Source of the DNA: CAYSPT01 sp964432985
GTDB lineage: Bacteria > Muiribacteriota > CAYSPT01
Direction of reading: 5' to 3'
Length of the DNA: 64,000 nucleotides
Assembly: GCA_964432985.1 (NCBI GenBank)
Contig: CAYSPT010000016.1
Coordinates: 20,277 to 84,276 of the forward strand
In this document: one piece after another, positions 50,701 to 59,050 of the stretch
Layout: the number at the start of each line of letters is the position of its first letter
Numbering within the stretch: position 1 is the stretch's first letter
The notes under the pieces: model-generated
Databases searched by the model: none
Seen by the model: the letters and a program-made list of their open reading frames with translations, nothing else
What the model was told of the DNA's origin: nothing
Made by a program: the position numbers and the translations under genes

Positions 50701-51532
50701 TACTTACTATGGGTGCTGTCGCATCGGAGATGGCTTCACCATATATATGGCCCGTGTATTCACGCGAGCCCAGTTTATCCTGGACCCGGACGGAAAATCG
50801 ATACGTACCTCCGTCGGTGAAATTGAATTGACGGCGGGTCAGCGTCACGGAATTGGTAGGATGGGACAGGGTGAAGATTTCCTGCTGCCATCCGTAGTCC
50901 ACCGTACCGGTACCGTTATCGTAAAAAATTAGATATTTGTCTGCATCGGCTGAAGAGGAAAGCAGCCACTCCAGTTTTATGTCGCCGCCAGGCTGCGGCA
51001 AAGCAATGACGCTGGTCACGTAGGCTGGCAGGCCGTTGGTGAAGTGAGAGGTGGTGGGACCGGTTTCGGAGGTCCCTTCCGCAAAATAGAACAGGAGTAT
51101 GGCCGCTCCCGGCCAGTACCCTTCATTGACTCTTTCGTCGTAGATGAAGAGGTGCATCTGCTCCCCCGGCGCAAATCCTTCCTTGGTATCGGGAGTAAAG
51201 GTCAGGTCCTCTTTTGCCTGGATGCGGTACCAGCCGACGCCGTTAGCATCGCGATAGGTGTCGTGAGGCTGGTCGAGGTCGGTGTAGTCGACAAAAGTAC
51301 CGCTCTGGATATCAACCCCTTTAATCCGGACGTCCAACCCGGCGGGAACATAATCGAAAACATCTGTCACACCAGATCCGTCTTCCTTGCTGATAGTGGC
51401 GTAACAGTGTCCGTTTAACTGCATATTAGCAGCCAGCGCTGCACCACCCGGAAACATGATGAACAGTACCAGGATCCCGAGGATAATATCTGATCTTAGC
51501 ATTCTGAGAACTGAAAGCCATTTTTTACCCAT
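47732..51532 (-). CDS. Giant exported Ig-like protein with FlgD-type C-terminal domain
   Basis: 1266 residues, AAGGTGG eight bases before ATG 51532. Signal peptide ends near ALAANM. A chain of fibronectin-III/Ig-like modules follows: for example TAPIVSIDVPAEGASYSG, TAPALTVTSPLDNTIVRQG, and PPVIELISPRPEQTINTATP. The C-terminal ~90 residues (YPNPTRTDEITIRYVL, VFDLNGDYVTEIDG, DVPNGSYIYRI) form a FlgD-like Ig domain, common as a C-terminal domain on secreted proteins in FCB-group bacteria and comparable to type IX sorting domains. Likely a surface adhesin or structural filament. It is the first gene of a two-gene unit with the PorV-like protein. Confidence 0.87.
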   Translation of the reverse strand: MGKKWLSVLRMLRSDIILGILVLFIMFPGGAALAANMQLNGHCYATISKEDGSGVTDVFDYVPAGLDVRIKGVDIQSGTFVDYTDLDQPHDTYRDANGVGWYRIQAKEDLTFTPDTKEGFAPGEQMHLFIYDERVNEGYWPGAAILLFYFAEGTSETGPTTSHFTNGLPAYVTSVIALPQPGGDIKLEWLLSSSADADKYLIFYDNGTGTVDYGWQQEIFTLSHPTNSVTLTRRQFNFTDGGTYRFSVRVQDKLGSREYTGHIYGEAISDATAPIVSIDVPAEGASYSGITVEVEGSIQDINFNSYRVEYGEGNAPTAWFPISVPLALVYLEKTNEKLTEWNITQTREQKDGLYTLRVIASDDAGNITTSSVSSIIDNQENFITRPYRYELIRGSSVQIHGTATDPEFGSYRIYYGKGESPSSWHPIPIGDGSSGLYESTTPVINNLLGTWDTRGFEGLYTVRLDIIKSTGVTVGREATKVIVANAKPAMVITNPTEDIAWKYTEMNVTGKAAANANITVETPETTSPMAAEINSDGTFTVYNVPLAVGANTMTISVTGPVTNYSDGGDTPLSWNVIRTITVDTTAPALTVTSPLDNTIVRQGAVTVAGTTDQDSQVTINGTQATVETDGSFTHIAIIPLGTQTITIEASDVAGNISTETRTISFETDITDYNPPVIELISPRPEQTINTATPTITFNVGDDYSGVDTGSLQVYIDGTAYTPEFTAADALTINATHTVTSNLSDGEHTLRLTASDVLGNQAFPVETTFTVDIAIPDSLLWMDWDDSAPGQVTLHLITVQDINPNDYAFFLYTEEFDTPISASSLRYPPDQPFVQQDLQQAITNGDWQGVRTYPFTEYFTTTFTIDGEILNRKLYMEMYDGTTLVDSSTFGSVLVYHDQLQSFTSDDGTTVVFQPDSFTNTTGGGQVETDLVFHSREEERQNDQKEEHKIAARANQGLEKVSAGYEMEFSDLPAGVTDITLSPELTVRLPYQVDGNGNVLDDDGNTISYMDRFGTMQNVGAGQLGVYIWDEDEKTFSFIGSDDLTVATPSGTVNLVEGKSSRAGTFALLADVNSPTILLNPNLGETIDARTEFRFEVTEKGSAIDSAAILLKVNEVVTIHFYRAIDDTHGEVFYIPVSEHTGDQITLTLTVPDKCSNSGEYSQIFQIREGFTIRENIPYPNPTRTDEITIRYVLTRDADSVTIKVFDLNGDYVTEIDGATASTYNDVLWDLTDYAGADVPNGSYIYRIDAARQGQAVSRTGKLSVLR

Positions 51533-51699
51533 AGTTCTGCCACCTTACACACAATGAGACTGAATCATGTCACATATCGGCATAGTGGAGGAATTGGTTT
51601 ACAGGTGTAAAGGAGCTTGTTGTCTTTACCGATATACAGGGATAAGTATCTGGCTGTCCTTAAGTTACTCAGAAGACCGGTACATGCAAGGAGAAAGTT

Positions 51700-53253
51700 G
51701 TGAACTATCGTACGGTTGTCAGGCTGTGTGTTGCGGTTGCGGTTCTCGCGGTTTCTGCGGTCCCCGGGACCCGGGCTGCTCATGTGTTTAAAACTAAATC
51801 GTTTCAGTACAACACCAATTTCAGGGTGGAGGCCCTGGCAGAAAGCATAGACGGAGAAAAAGACAAATATTTCCGGGGACTCGAGGGAACTGTCGATTTG
51901 TCATTCCGCCGCCAGCCATCCGAATCGGTGGGTTTGATGCTGGTTGACAAAATAGATCTTATCGGATCGCAGCTCAAGGATTACGGATTCGATGATTACA
52001 ATGTCAATCTCCTGTACAACACGCTGTACGGCGTAGCGTCGTGGGATGTGTCCAGAAAAAGCTCGGTTGAGGTGAAATTGGAAAACGAGTTTTTAAACAC
52101 GATGTTCCGCCCCTATGACGCCAACGTGCAAACCCTGGCCGAGTTCATGCTTGATGAGGTAATATTTAATAGAATAAACGATGAAGCTCTCTACTATCAG
52201 ATGCCGGGCGCCGTTGGGGTTCACAACCGGTACCTGCTCAGTACCGACGATCTGGTCAATGAGCTGCACGCCAATACTGCCTACCTGGTAGCCGACCACA
52301 TGATAACGCGGTACAGTTTCGCCGCCTTCAGCGGCCGTTACGAGCATCGGGACTTTCTTTATGACAACACCCTCGATCACACGTTCGCCAGCGGCGAGTT
52401 GAGGCTCTACAATTTCTTTCCCGGGACCAAATACCTGGACTGGGATGCGTATGTCCAGTCACAGCATGAAAACCGCAAAGTAGAAAAGTACAACGATTTC
52501 AAGCGGGTCAAGGATTTTTTCCGCAGCACCAAGACTCGCGTCAACATCCCCGGAGACCGGTATTTCGAAGCCCGCTATCGCTACGATGACAAGAACATGA
52601 AAAAGTTCACAAGCGGTGGCTACGATCTGCATTCGTTCCAGTTCAAATTCGGACAGGATGTAGGTACAAAGGGCAAGATTTCACTGGAGGACCGTTTCGA
52701 TCTCAGAAACTACAATCCAGAAGGGCTGTACTTCAGCGATTACCGTTCTAACTACGTTACCGCCGGCTACGAACTGAGACTGGATGAATTAACATCGATC
52801 ATCTCCGATCTGGGATTCAGGTTTTACCGACATCCGGAAAGTAAGGATGAAGATTACAACACTACCAATTTGCGTCTGTATTGGTACCAGGCATTTCCCC
52901 GGGGTCGCTCCATCACCATCGGTTCTTCCTTGAGGTGGCATGATTACAACCACGAAGACTCTTCCCGCCAGGGATACAGGAAAAGCGTCTTTTCCAGTGT
53001 GTTCAGGCAGGATCTCAGCGCTGAAGGAGGTGTCCAGGTGGGGCTTGAGTGGCAGGATATGGTCTACGGGGAAGGCAGCGAGTACTATCATGATTACAAG
53101 CAGGTTACGCTGGCGTTGTTCCTGTTTAGACGGCTCTCTACCTGGGGATCGGTGGAGTTGGGATGGAAACACGAAGAGCTTGATTTCGAGACGAATCCCG
53201 AAGATGATCAGGAAACATCTCTTACCCGTATTGCCCTCAGCGTGAAATTCTAA
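51700..53253 (+). CDS. Outer-membrane beta-barrel protein of unknown function
   Basis: 517 residues, GTG start with AAGGAG six bases upstream. Signal peptide ends near TRAAHV, and alternating amphipathic strands run to a terminal SVKF ending in Phe, the Bam recognition feature. Strand-like segments such as YFEARYRYDD, YVTAGYELRL and SVELGWKHEEL repeat at about 20-25 residue spacing, giving perhaps 18-22 strands. No sequence family is recognised. The stop overlaps the start of the CHASE2 cyclase gene by one base, so they are co-translated. It is divergent from the Ig/PorV pair. Confidence 0.8.
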   Translation: MNYRTVVRLCVAVAVLAVSAVPGTRAAHVFKTKSFQYNTNFRVEALAESIDGEKDKYFRGLEGTVDLSFRRQPSESVGLMLVDKIDLIGSQLKDYGFDDYNVNLLYNTLYGVASWDVSRKSSVEVKLENEFLNTMFRPYDANVQTLAEFMLDEVIFNRINDEALYYQMPGAVGVHNRYLLSTDDLVNELHANTAYLVADHMITRYSFAAFSGRYEHRDFLYDNTLDHTFASGELRLYNFFPGTKYLDWDAYVQSQHENRKVEKYNDFKRVKDFFRSTKTRVNIPGDRYFEARYRYDDKNMKKFTSGGYDLHSFQFKFGQDVGTKGKISLEDRFDLRNYNPEGLYFSDYRSNYVTAGYELRLDELTSIISDLGFRFYRHPESKDEDYNTTNLRLYWYQAFPRGRSITIGSSLRWHDYNHEDSSRQGYRKSVFSSVFRQDLSAEGGVQVGLEWQDMVYGEGSEYYHDYKQVTLALFLFRRLSTWGSVELGWKHEELDFETNPEDDQETSLTRIALSVKF

Positions 53254-55415
53254 TGAAACGCTTCGGATTAAAATCATTGCTGGTTACTGTCGTGATCATC
53301 TGGGTCTCGACACTCTTTGTTGATTATTGTGGTCTTTTTACACCGCTGGAAGACACTTTCACCAATGTGCGGTACCGAAAACGGGCTACCATCAATCCCC
53401 CACCGACTAAAATACTTGAGCGCGAACTGCTTATGGTCACGCTTGACGAGAAAACCCTGGAACTCATCAATTACGTGCCCGGACAACCCGTTCCACGAGA
53501 GGTGCATGCTCGTGTCATCGAAGCCCTGGCCCGGGGGGGGGCACGGCTCATTCTGGTAGACACATATTTCCCCGATCCTTCGAGTGATCCGCAGGCCGAT
53601 GCCCGTCTGGTGCAGGCGGTGGAAGAAGCCGGCAATGTCATTATTGGTACCCGGTTTGAGGCTGAGCAGGAGCTCGATCCCATGACCATGGAGCTCATCG
53701 ACTTACATACTGTGGCACCACCGTTTCCCGAGCTGAACGACGCGGCTGCCGCAACAGGTGTCCTTAATTTAGATACCCGGTATGCCAATCCCGACCAGAT
53801 CATACGAAACGTGCTTTACACACTGCGGGTCCAGGACACGGTGTATCCTTCACTGAGTGCCGCCGCCGCTTCGGCTCTCGGGGCCGTTAACTTGAAAGAA
53901 GACGGGACATTTGTGTTCGGCGACGACGGATCACCACTGTCAACCACGGACTGGGTGTGGACAGAAAAGGGGGTTCTGGGAAAAACGGTCATACTGGATT
54001 ATGCAAAGTCTTTTGATGATGAGGGCCATGTTGAACGTTACGAAGGATTTCACTTTGTAAGCTACAGCAAATGCTTGTCCGATTCCTGGTGGTACGAAGG
54101 TCTTTCGTATCTTCAGAAAAAACAGCTGGATAATGCGCGAAAAGCTCTGCAGCAAGCAATTATCTTTTCTGAAAATCCCGATGATGAAGCGGGCTTACTC
54201 GTGCGGCTGATCGATTCTATGGGAGAAAATCTCCTGAAGCATCTAGTAATTAAAGAAATGGTTCCCGATGCGTTTCACACGGAACTGAAGAAACTTTCTG
54301 AGGGCACAATTCCTCCCCGGCCGGTTGAGATAGGAAAACGGATCAGCAAAGCGGGAAGTGAGGTGTCCGGTGCGGTGTGCCTGTTGGCTCCCTGGGCCGA
54401 AGCGTTGGGGGACCAGGTGCTCACTCCTTTCGGGCGTTTGCGCGGGGCCTGCTTGCACGCCGACCTGCTTCTTTCATTAACCTCCGGACGTCAGATCATT
54501 CAGCTCAAGACGACACCGCTGTGGTTTATCGAGCCTGCAGTACTGCTAATGTTCTTGTGTCTGATTGCCTGGTTCGTTTCCTGGTCGGACCTCGGAAAAG
54601 CTTCCATTCTTGCTGTCCTGGTCCCTATCGGATTTGTGTACGCTTCGTTTGCTATGTTTGCTCGATGGGGGATACTCTATAACACCTCTCCGACGGTTGC
54701 CGCTCTTGGGTTGCTCATCTTCAAGGGAGTCGTGGCCCGGTTTGCCATGGAGCAGCGGGAACGCTGGCGGGTGAAGAAGCTCTTCAGCCGGTACGTGGCA
54801 CCTGATGTAGTGGCCGAAATCCTGCGAAATTCAGACATGCTTAAGATGGATGGAAAAACCGTGGACGCTTCGGTTTTGTTCCTGGATATTTGCGGATTCA
54901 CCTCCTTTTCCGAAAAGCATCAGCCTGAAGAGGTGTTCAAAAAACTCAATACGTATTTTGATATTATCGTTGATGCAATTCTCACCAGCGGCGGCACCCT
55001 GGATAAGTTCATCGGTGATGCAGTCATGGCGGTGTTCGGCGCCCCGGTTCCCATGGAAGACCATCCGGTACGGGCGGTGAAGTGCGCCCTGGAAATAAGA
55101 GATCGGTTGGAGAACTACAATAATAACCTTGCTGCCGGAGATCCGCCGTTTCGTATCCGAATCGGGGTGAACTGCGGCCGGTGTATCGCCGGCAACGTGG
55201 GGACCCAAACCCGCAGCGAGTATACGGTAATCGGCGATACGGTGAACCTTGCCAGCCGCCTGGAGTCATCGGCCGCTCCCGGAGAAATCATCATCAGTGA
55301 AGAAATCTTTTGGCGGCAGGAGAAGATGTTCCTGACCGAGGAGCGCGAGCCGATAAAATTGAAAGGTAAATCACGTCCTCACAAGACGTTCAAGGTGATT
55401 GGATTACATACTTGA
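53253..55415 (+). CDS. CHASE2 sensor - class III adenylate cyclase
   Basis: 720 residues. N-terminal TM (about 5-27), extracytoplasmic CHASE2 (about 30-425), three TM helices (about 428-500), class III cyclase domain (about 525-715). Cyclase motifs: metal Asp in VLFLDICGFTSFSE and IGDAVMAVFGAP, Lys before it in TLDKFIGD as in ATP-using enzymes, and transition-state Asn/Arg in GDTVNLASRLES. So cAMP synthesis is likely. CHASE2 is split by an insertion with TPR-like helices (about 285-340: LQKKQLDNARKALQQAI), unusual. Translational overlap with the barrel gene suggests they form an envelope-to-cAMP signalling pair. Confidence 0.88.
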   Translation: MKRFGLKSLLVTVVIIWVSTLFVDYCGLFTPLEDTFTNVRYRKRATINPPPTKILERELLMVTLDEKTLELINYVPGQPVPREVHARVIEALARGGARLILVDTYFPDPSSDPQADARLVQAVEEAGNVIIGTRFEAEQELDPMTMELIDLHTVAPPFPELNDAAAATGVLNLDTRYANPDQIIRNVLYTLRVQDTVYPSLSAAAASALGAVNLKEDGTFVFGDDGSPLSTTDWVWTEKGVLGKTVILDYAKSFDDEGHVERYEGFHFVSYSKCLSDSWWYEGLSYLQKKQLDNARKALQQAIIFSENPDDEAGLLVRLIDSMGENLLKHLVIKEMVPDAFHTELKKLSEGTIPPRPVEIGKRISKAGSEVSGAVCLLAPWAEALGDQVLTPFGRLRGACLHADLLLSLTSGRQIIQLKTTPLWFIEPAVLLMFLCLIAWFVSWSDLGKASILAVLVPIGFVYASFAMFARWGILYNTSPTVAALGLLIFKGVVARFAMEQRERWRVKKLFSRYVAPDVVAEILRNSDMLKMDGKTVDASVLFLDICGFTSFSEKHQPEEVFKKLNTYFDIIVDAILTSGGTLDKFIGDAVMAVFGAPVPMEDHPVRAVKCALEIRDRLENYNNNLAAGDPPFRIRIGVNCGRCIAGNVGTQTRSEYTVIGDTVNLASRLESSAAPGEIIISEEIFWRQEKMFLTEEREPIKLKGKSRPHKTFKVIGLHT

Positions 55416-55499
55416 CATCGAATACGTCTTTTCCACATGAATTATTCGGGTTAAAGAATGAAGATTCTACAGTCGATAGGTGTTAGAGGTGAAAATGAT

Positions 55500-55568
55500 A
55501 TGATGATCTACGTATTGCTATTTGCAATGGTTGCGCTGATGATGTATGAAAAACGACTCATCGCCTGA
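55500..55568 (+). CDS. Possible 22-residue membrane microprotein
   Basis: ATG 55500 to TGA 55566-55568, with GAGGTGA at 55486-55492 seven bases upstream. The product, MMIYVLLFAMVALMMY then EKRLIA, is one hydrophobic helix with a positive end. Size and RBS suit a small membrane protein, perhaps regulating a neighbouring sensor. Evidence is only composition and RBS, so this is tentative. Confidence 0.45.
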   Translation: MMIYVLLFAMVALMMYEKRLIA

Positions 55569-55588
55569 GTAACCAAACGAGCAGTCGG

Positions 55589-56674
55589 TCACTCCTCATC
55601 CTTTTTCTCCAGTTTTTCTTTGAGTTTCTCCAGCGCTCTTTCCGCGATGGTGCGCGCATCTTCGTCGTCTTCCGAATTAACGGCCTTTTCCAGGAACGGC
55701 AGTACCTCTGCGTCGCCGGTTTCTCCCAGATACATCAACGCTGCCCGGCGGATACGCGGGTCGGAATTCTTGTGAAGCACGACAAACATCCCTTTTACGC
55801 TGGGTACTCCGGACTCCGCCAGGGCAGTGAGGGCCTGTTCGGCTTTTTCTTTGACCTTGGCATCGGGGTCGTTAAGCATAACTTTCATGAGTGGGTCGAC
55901 AGCCCGGCCGTCCTTCAATTCCCCCAGCGCCTGGGCGGTGTTGGCGCGAATGGTGGCATTGTCATTGTCCAGGTACGTGATCAAATCGGGAATGAACGAT
56001 GTCTCTCCTGATTTACCCAGGGCCCTCACCACGTTGCGGACGACCTCCGGGCTCTCGTCGTTGAGGGCTTCCATAAGCGGTTCAACCACGTGAAGGCCAC
56101 CGATAACTCCCAGGGCGAAGGCCGCTGCCGCCCGGTGCCATATCCGTTCTTCCTCGAGGAGCATTTCCTTGAGGATGGTGATCATCCGCAGTCCCCCGTA
56201 CTTGGCCAGCACCATGCACGTAGTGGTTTTTACACGATGGTGATCGTCCTGGAGAAACGGAGTGAGCCTATCGACAACTTTCTCTCCACCGAGCCGTTCC
56301 AGGGCTTCCACGGCGTCGCTTCGCACCCGGGGACTTTCGTTGTTGAGAAGAGGTTCGATGAAAGAGAGCATCGCTTCGTCGCCGAGTTTTCCGACGACCC
56401 AGATCATCTTGGCCAGCACGTCCATGTCCTTCTCTTCGCCGATAAGATCGACGATCGGAAGCAGGGCTTCAGGAGTGCCTATCTTTCCCAGAGCCCAGAC
56501 AGCATCACGTCGCACTTCCATCTTGTCGCTGGCCAGCAGAAGATAGACCAGCGGTCCCAGGGCCTTGGGGTCCTTGATGTCCGACAGGCGGTTCATGGCG
56601 GGCAGGGCCCGCTCGGGATCGTTGGAATGAACGTCCTCTATCAGCCGTTCTACTTCTTGCGGATCGATGTCCAC
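55589..56674 (-). CDS. HEAT-repeat (PBS-lyase-like) protein
   Basis: 361 residues made of about ten HEAT/PBS-lyase repeats of about 31 residues: for example MEVRRDAVWALGKIG, PRVRSDAVEALERLGG, ATIRANTAQALGELKDGRAV. Acidic termini, no signal peptide or TM, so a cytoplasmic scaffold. No enzymatic residues. It follows the CHASE2-GGDEF gene by about 100 bp on the same strand and may be in the rpmE-nadE-GGDEF transcript. Partner unknown. Confidence 0.87.
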   Translation of the reverse strand: MDIDPQEVERLIEDVHSNDPERALPAMNRLSDIKDPKALGPLVYLLLASDKMEVRRDAVWALGKIGTPEALLPIVDLIGEEKDMDVLAKMIWVVGKLGDEAMLSFIEPLLNNESPRVRSDAVEALERLGGEKVVDRLTPFLQDDHHRVKTTTCMVLAKYGGLRMITILKEMLLEEERIWHRAAAAFALGVIGGLHVVEPLMEALNDESPEVVRNVVRALGKSGETSFIPDLITYLDNDNATIRANTAQALGELKDGRAVDPLMKVMLNDPDAKVKEKAEQALTALAESGVPSVKGMFVVLHKNSDPRIRRAALMYLGETGDAEVLPFLEKAVNSEDDEDARTIAERALEKLKEKLEKKDEE

Positions 56675-56737
56675 CGGTACGAGTCTCCTCTCGCTACGAA
56701 CATTCGTAAATTATTCGAGTGTAGAAATCATATCATC

Positions 56738-56775
56738 TATCGGCTAACCGATCAAGTACCGGCCAACCGGTCAAG
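56738..56775. repeat. Two 19-bp hairpin repeats containing the CHASE2-GGDEF stop codon
   Basis: Minus-strand units CTTGACCGGTTGGCCGGTA (56757-56775) and CTTGATCGGTTAGCCGATA (56738-56756). Each is a palindrome (CCGG..CCGG and TCGG..CCGA) with the TGA stop (56771-56773) in the first and repeated in the second. The C-to-T and G-to-A changes at the outer pair keep pairing. Confidence 0.85.
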
Positions 56776-59047
56776 AAACGCTTCCAGGCACGTACGGCGC
56801 AGTCTTGGAGTCGCTGTGGAGCATGGTCAGGTTCCGGCCGGAGTGCTTTGCTTCATACAGGGCCTGGTCGGCACACTCGATCAGCTGCTCTTTCTCTTTT
56901 ATCTCCGAGGAAGGATAATTTGAAATGCCGATGCTGACAGTCACGTGCATACACCGCCCAGCATGAGTGAACTCGTAGGTTTCAACGGATTTTCTCAAAC
57001 GCTCAGCCAGCGTGAAAGCGCCCTGGAGGTCTGTTTCGGGCAGGATGACAACGAACTCTTCTCCTCCGTAGCGGGCCGGGACGTCGATGTCGCGAACGGC
57101 GTCGCGGAGGATCGTGGCGACACCCTTGAGCACGAAATCACCAATCTGGTGACCGTAGGTATCGTTGAATTTTTTGAAGTGATCGATATCGGTCATCATG
57201 AGAGAAAGTTGGCTGTCATACCGGATGGCACGCCGAAGCTCTTCTTCAAGCCGGGTCTGGAAGTGGCGGTGAACGTACAGACCGGTCAAACCGTCCACCG
57301 TGGCCAGCCGGTATAACCTGGCGTTCTCGATTACTCCTCCCGCCTGGGCTGCCACGGATTCAACCAGGGCCAGATCGTTGTTGGTGAACGGAGCTGATTT
57401 GGCGGTCCGAAACAAGTTGATCAATCCCACCGGTCGGCGGTCTCCCAGCATCATGGGAACAGAGATCAGCGAGTTCGCGTCAGTGTGGCTGTTTTCGCTG
57501 ATGTAGCTAAGTACTTTTTTACCGAGTTCATCACCGGTGAAAATACCCCCTGCGCCGGTGAGCACGATGGTTCCCAGCACCCCTTCTCCCACGGAAAGTG
57601 AAAACGTTGTCTCCATGTCCTGGTCAGGCTGTTCCCCGGTATTGTCGAGGTTGTGAAAAAGCTCGCTCATCAGCTCTTCGGTCAACGAATCGTACAGCAG
57701 CAGAAAGCCTCCGTCGGCTTGCACGCCTTCCACCGTGTGCTTTACAACCAATTTGAGCCGGCGTCTACGTTCTGTAATGGCCGTAGACGACAGATCACTG
57801 CTGATTCCATACAGAGTGGTCAGTCGCCGGTTTTCCGCATTGAGGGCCCGGTTTGCCAGGAAGAGCTTGAGATACAACTGGTAGAATTTGACGGTTACCG
57901 CCGCTGCCGCCGCCGCAGTCAGCGTGGGAATGAATTCGATTATAATGCCTCCATAGGAGAAAAGCGCCTGGGTAGAAACGACTGTGCCTCCCAGAAGTAC
58001 CAGGACGAGTCCGGGTGCTGTCCATCCCAAGAACCGCTTCAGGATCAAGGCGCTCAGCAGAGAAAAGGCCACGATGATAATTGCTGAAGCTGTGATGGGC
58101 AGGCGCCGGATGTAGTCTCCGGTAATAATCGCGGCGCTGATCAGTGCGTGGATTTCCATTCCCCGCACCGGTTTGACCGGCCCGGCATAATAGTCGGTCT
58201 TACCGAAAACCGGCCCGATTATTATCATCTTCCCAGCGATTTCAGGATGTTCATCCCTGGTACTTTTTACCAGCTCAGAGAGGGAGCGGAATGGAAAAGC
58301 CAGCAACTCTCGTTCCGTCTCGACTTTCAGGTAGTTGACCAGGTGCAGTTTCTGTCCCTGGAAGTCCGTCCACAGGGGGAGTGCTTCTGTTTCCAGAGTG
58401 ACCGGTCCGTCGTCCGATTTCTTCACCGCATCCAAAAATGTGGCAGCCCCGAGAAATGAAAAAGCATACAATTCATGCTTGGCCGCCATGCGGCTCAGGG
58501 GGATTTTCCTGACGATGCCGTCGTGATTTATTTCCTTTTTCCAGCCGACATTGATGTATCCCCGGTAGTCGGAAGCTTCTTTCAAGGCTGCAAACGTTTC
58601 TGAAGGAACCAGGTGATCGGTTTCAGGGCCTATTTCAGTATCGTCAATACTGGGTAACCAGAGAATACTGCCTTTTTCGAGCACCACCGGTAACACCACC
58701 GGCGTGTTATCCTTCACCGCCTTCACCAGCCGTCCGGCTCCCTCTTCCTCTCCCTGTTCGTCGATAAAGATATCGAGGCAAACCGATTTAGCTTTCCACT
58801 TGAAGAGCTTGTCGATAACGTCGGCGTAGACACCCCGGTCAATGGGCCACCCGAGTTCTTTGAGGCAGTTGTCCGTAACACCCACCAGGACAATTGGGGC
58901 ATCTGTGTTGACATTGCCCCGTCGGGCAAAGCGGTCGTCAATAGTGCGAACCTCGTACTTTTCAAAAGCTCCGCACCAGAACACTGCGGCTGTGAGCAGG
59001 CCCACTATCAGGCCTATGCAGATTTCGGGAGAAAGCAGCTTTCGCAT
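56771..59047 (-). CDS. CHASE2-GAF-GGDEF diguanylate cyclase
   Basis: 758 residues. TM near the N-terminus, extracytoplasmic CHASE2 (about 30-310), three TM helices (about 315-390), cytoplasmic GAF (about 415-570) and GGDEF domain (about 590-745). The active site reads GGEEF in ARYGGEEFVVILPE, and an RxxD inhibitory site (RDID) lies five residues before it, so c-di-GMP synthesis with product inhibition is expected. It follows nadE by three bases. It shares the CHASE2 input with the cAMP cyclase at 53-55 kb, so both may read the same envelope signal with different outputs. Stop codon within repeats. Confidence 0.92.
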   Translation of the reverse strand: MRKLLSPEICIGLIVGLLTAAVFWCGAFEKYEVRTIDDRFARRGNVNTDAPIVLVGVTDNCLKELGWPIDRGVYADVIDKLFKWKAKSVCLDIFIDEQGEEEGAGRLVKAVKDNTPVVLPVVLEKGSILWLPSIDDTEIGPETDHLVPSETFAALKEASDYRGYINVGWKKEINHDGIVRKIPLSRMAAKHELYAFSFLGAATFLDAVKKSDDGPVTLETEALPLWTDFQGQKLHLVNYLKVETERELLAFPFRSLSELVKSTRDEHPEIAGKMIIIGPVFGKTDYYAGPVKPVRGMEIHALISAAIITGDYIRRLPITASAIIIVAFSLLSALILKRFLGWTAPGLVLVLLGGTVVSTQALFSYGGIIIEFIPTLTAAAAAAVTVKFYQLYLKLFLANRALNAENRRLTTLYGISSDLSSTAITERRRRLKLVVKHTVEGVQADGGFLLLYDSLTEELMSELFHNLDNTGEQPDQDMETTFSLSVGEGVLGTIVLTGAGGIFTGDELGKKVLSYISENSHTDANSLISVPMMLGDRRPVGLINLFRTAKSAPFTNNDLALVESVAAQAGGVIENARLYRLATVDGLTGLYVHRHFQTRLEEELRRAIRYDSQLSLMMTDIDHFKKFNDTYGHQIGDFVLKGVATILRDAVRDIDVPARYGGEEFVVILPETDLQGAFTLAERLRKSVETYEFTHAGRCMHVTVSIGISNYPSSEIKEKEQLIECADQALYEAKHSGRNLTMLHSDSKTAPYVPGSVS

Positions 59048-59050
59048 ATG

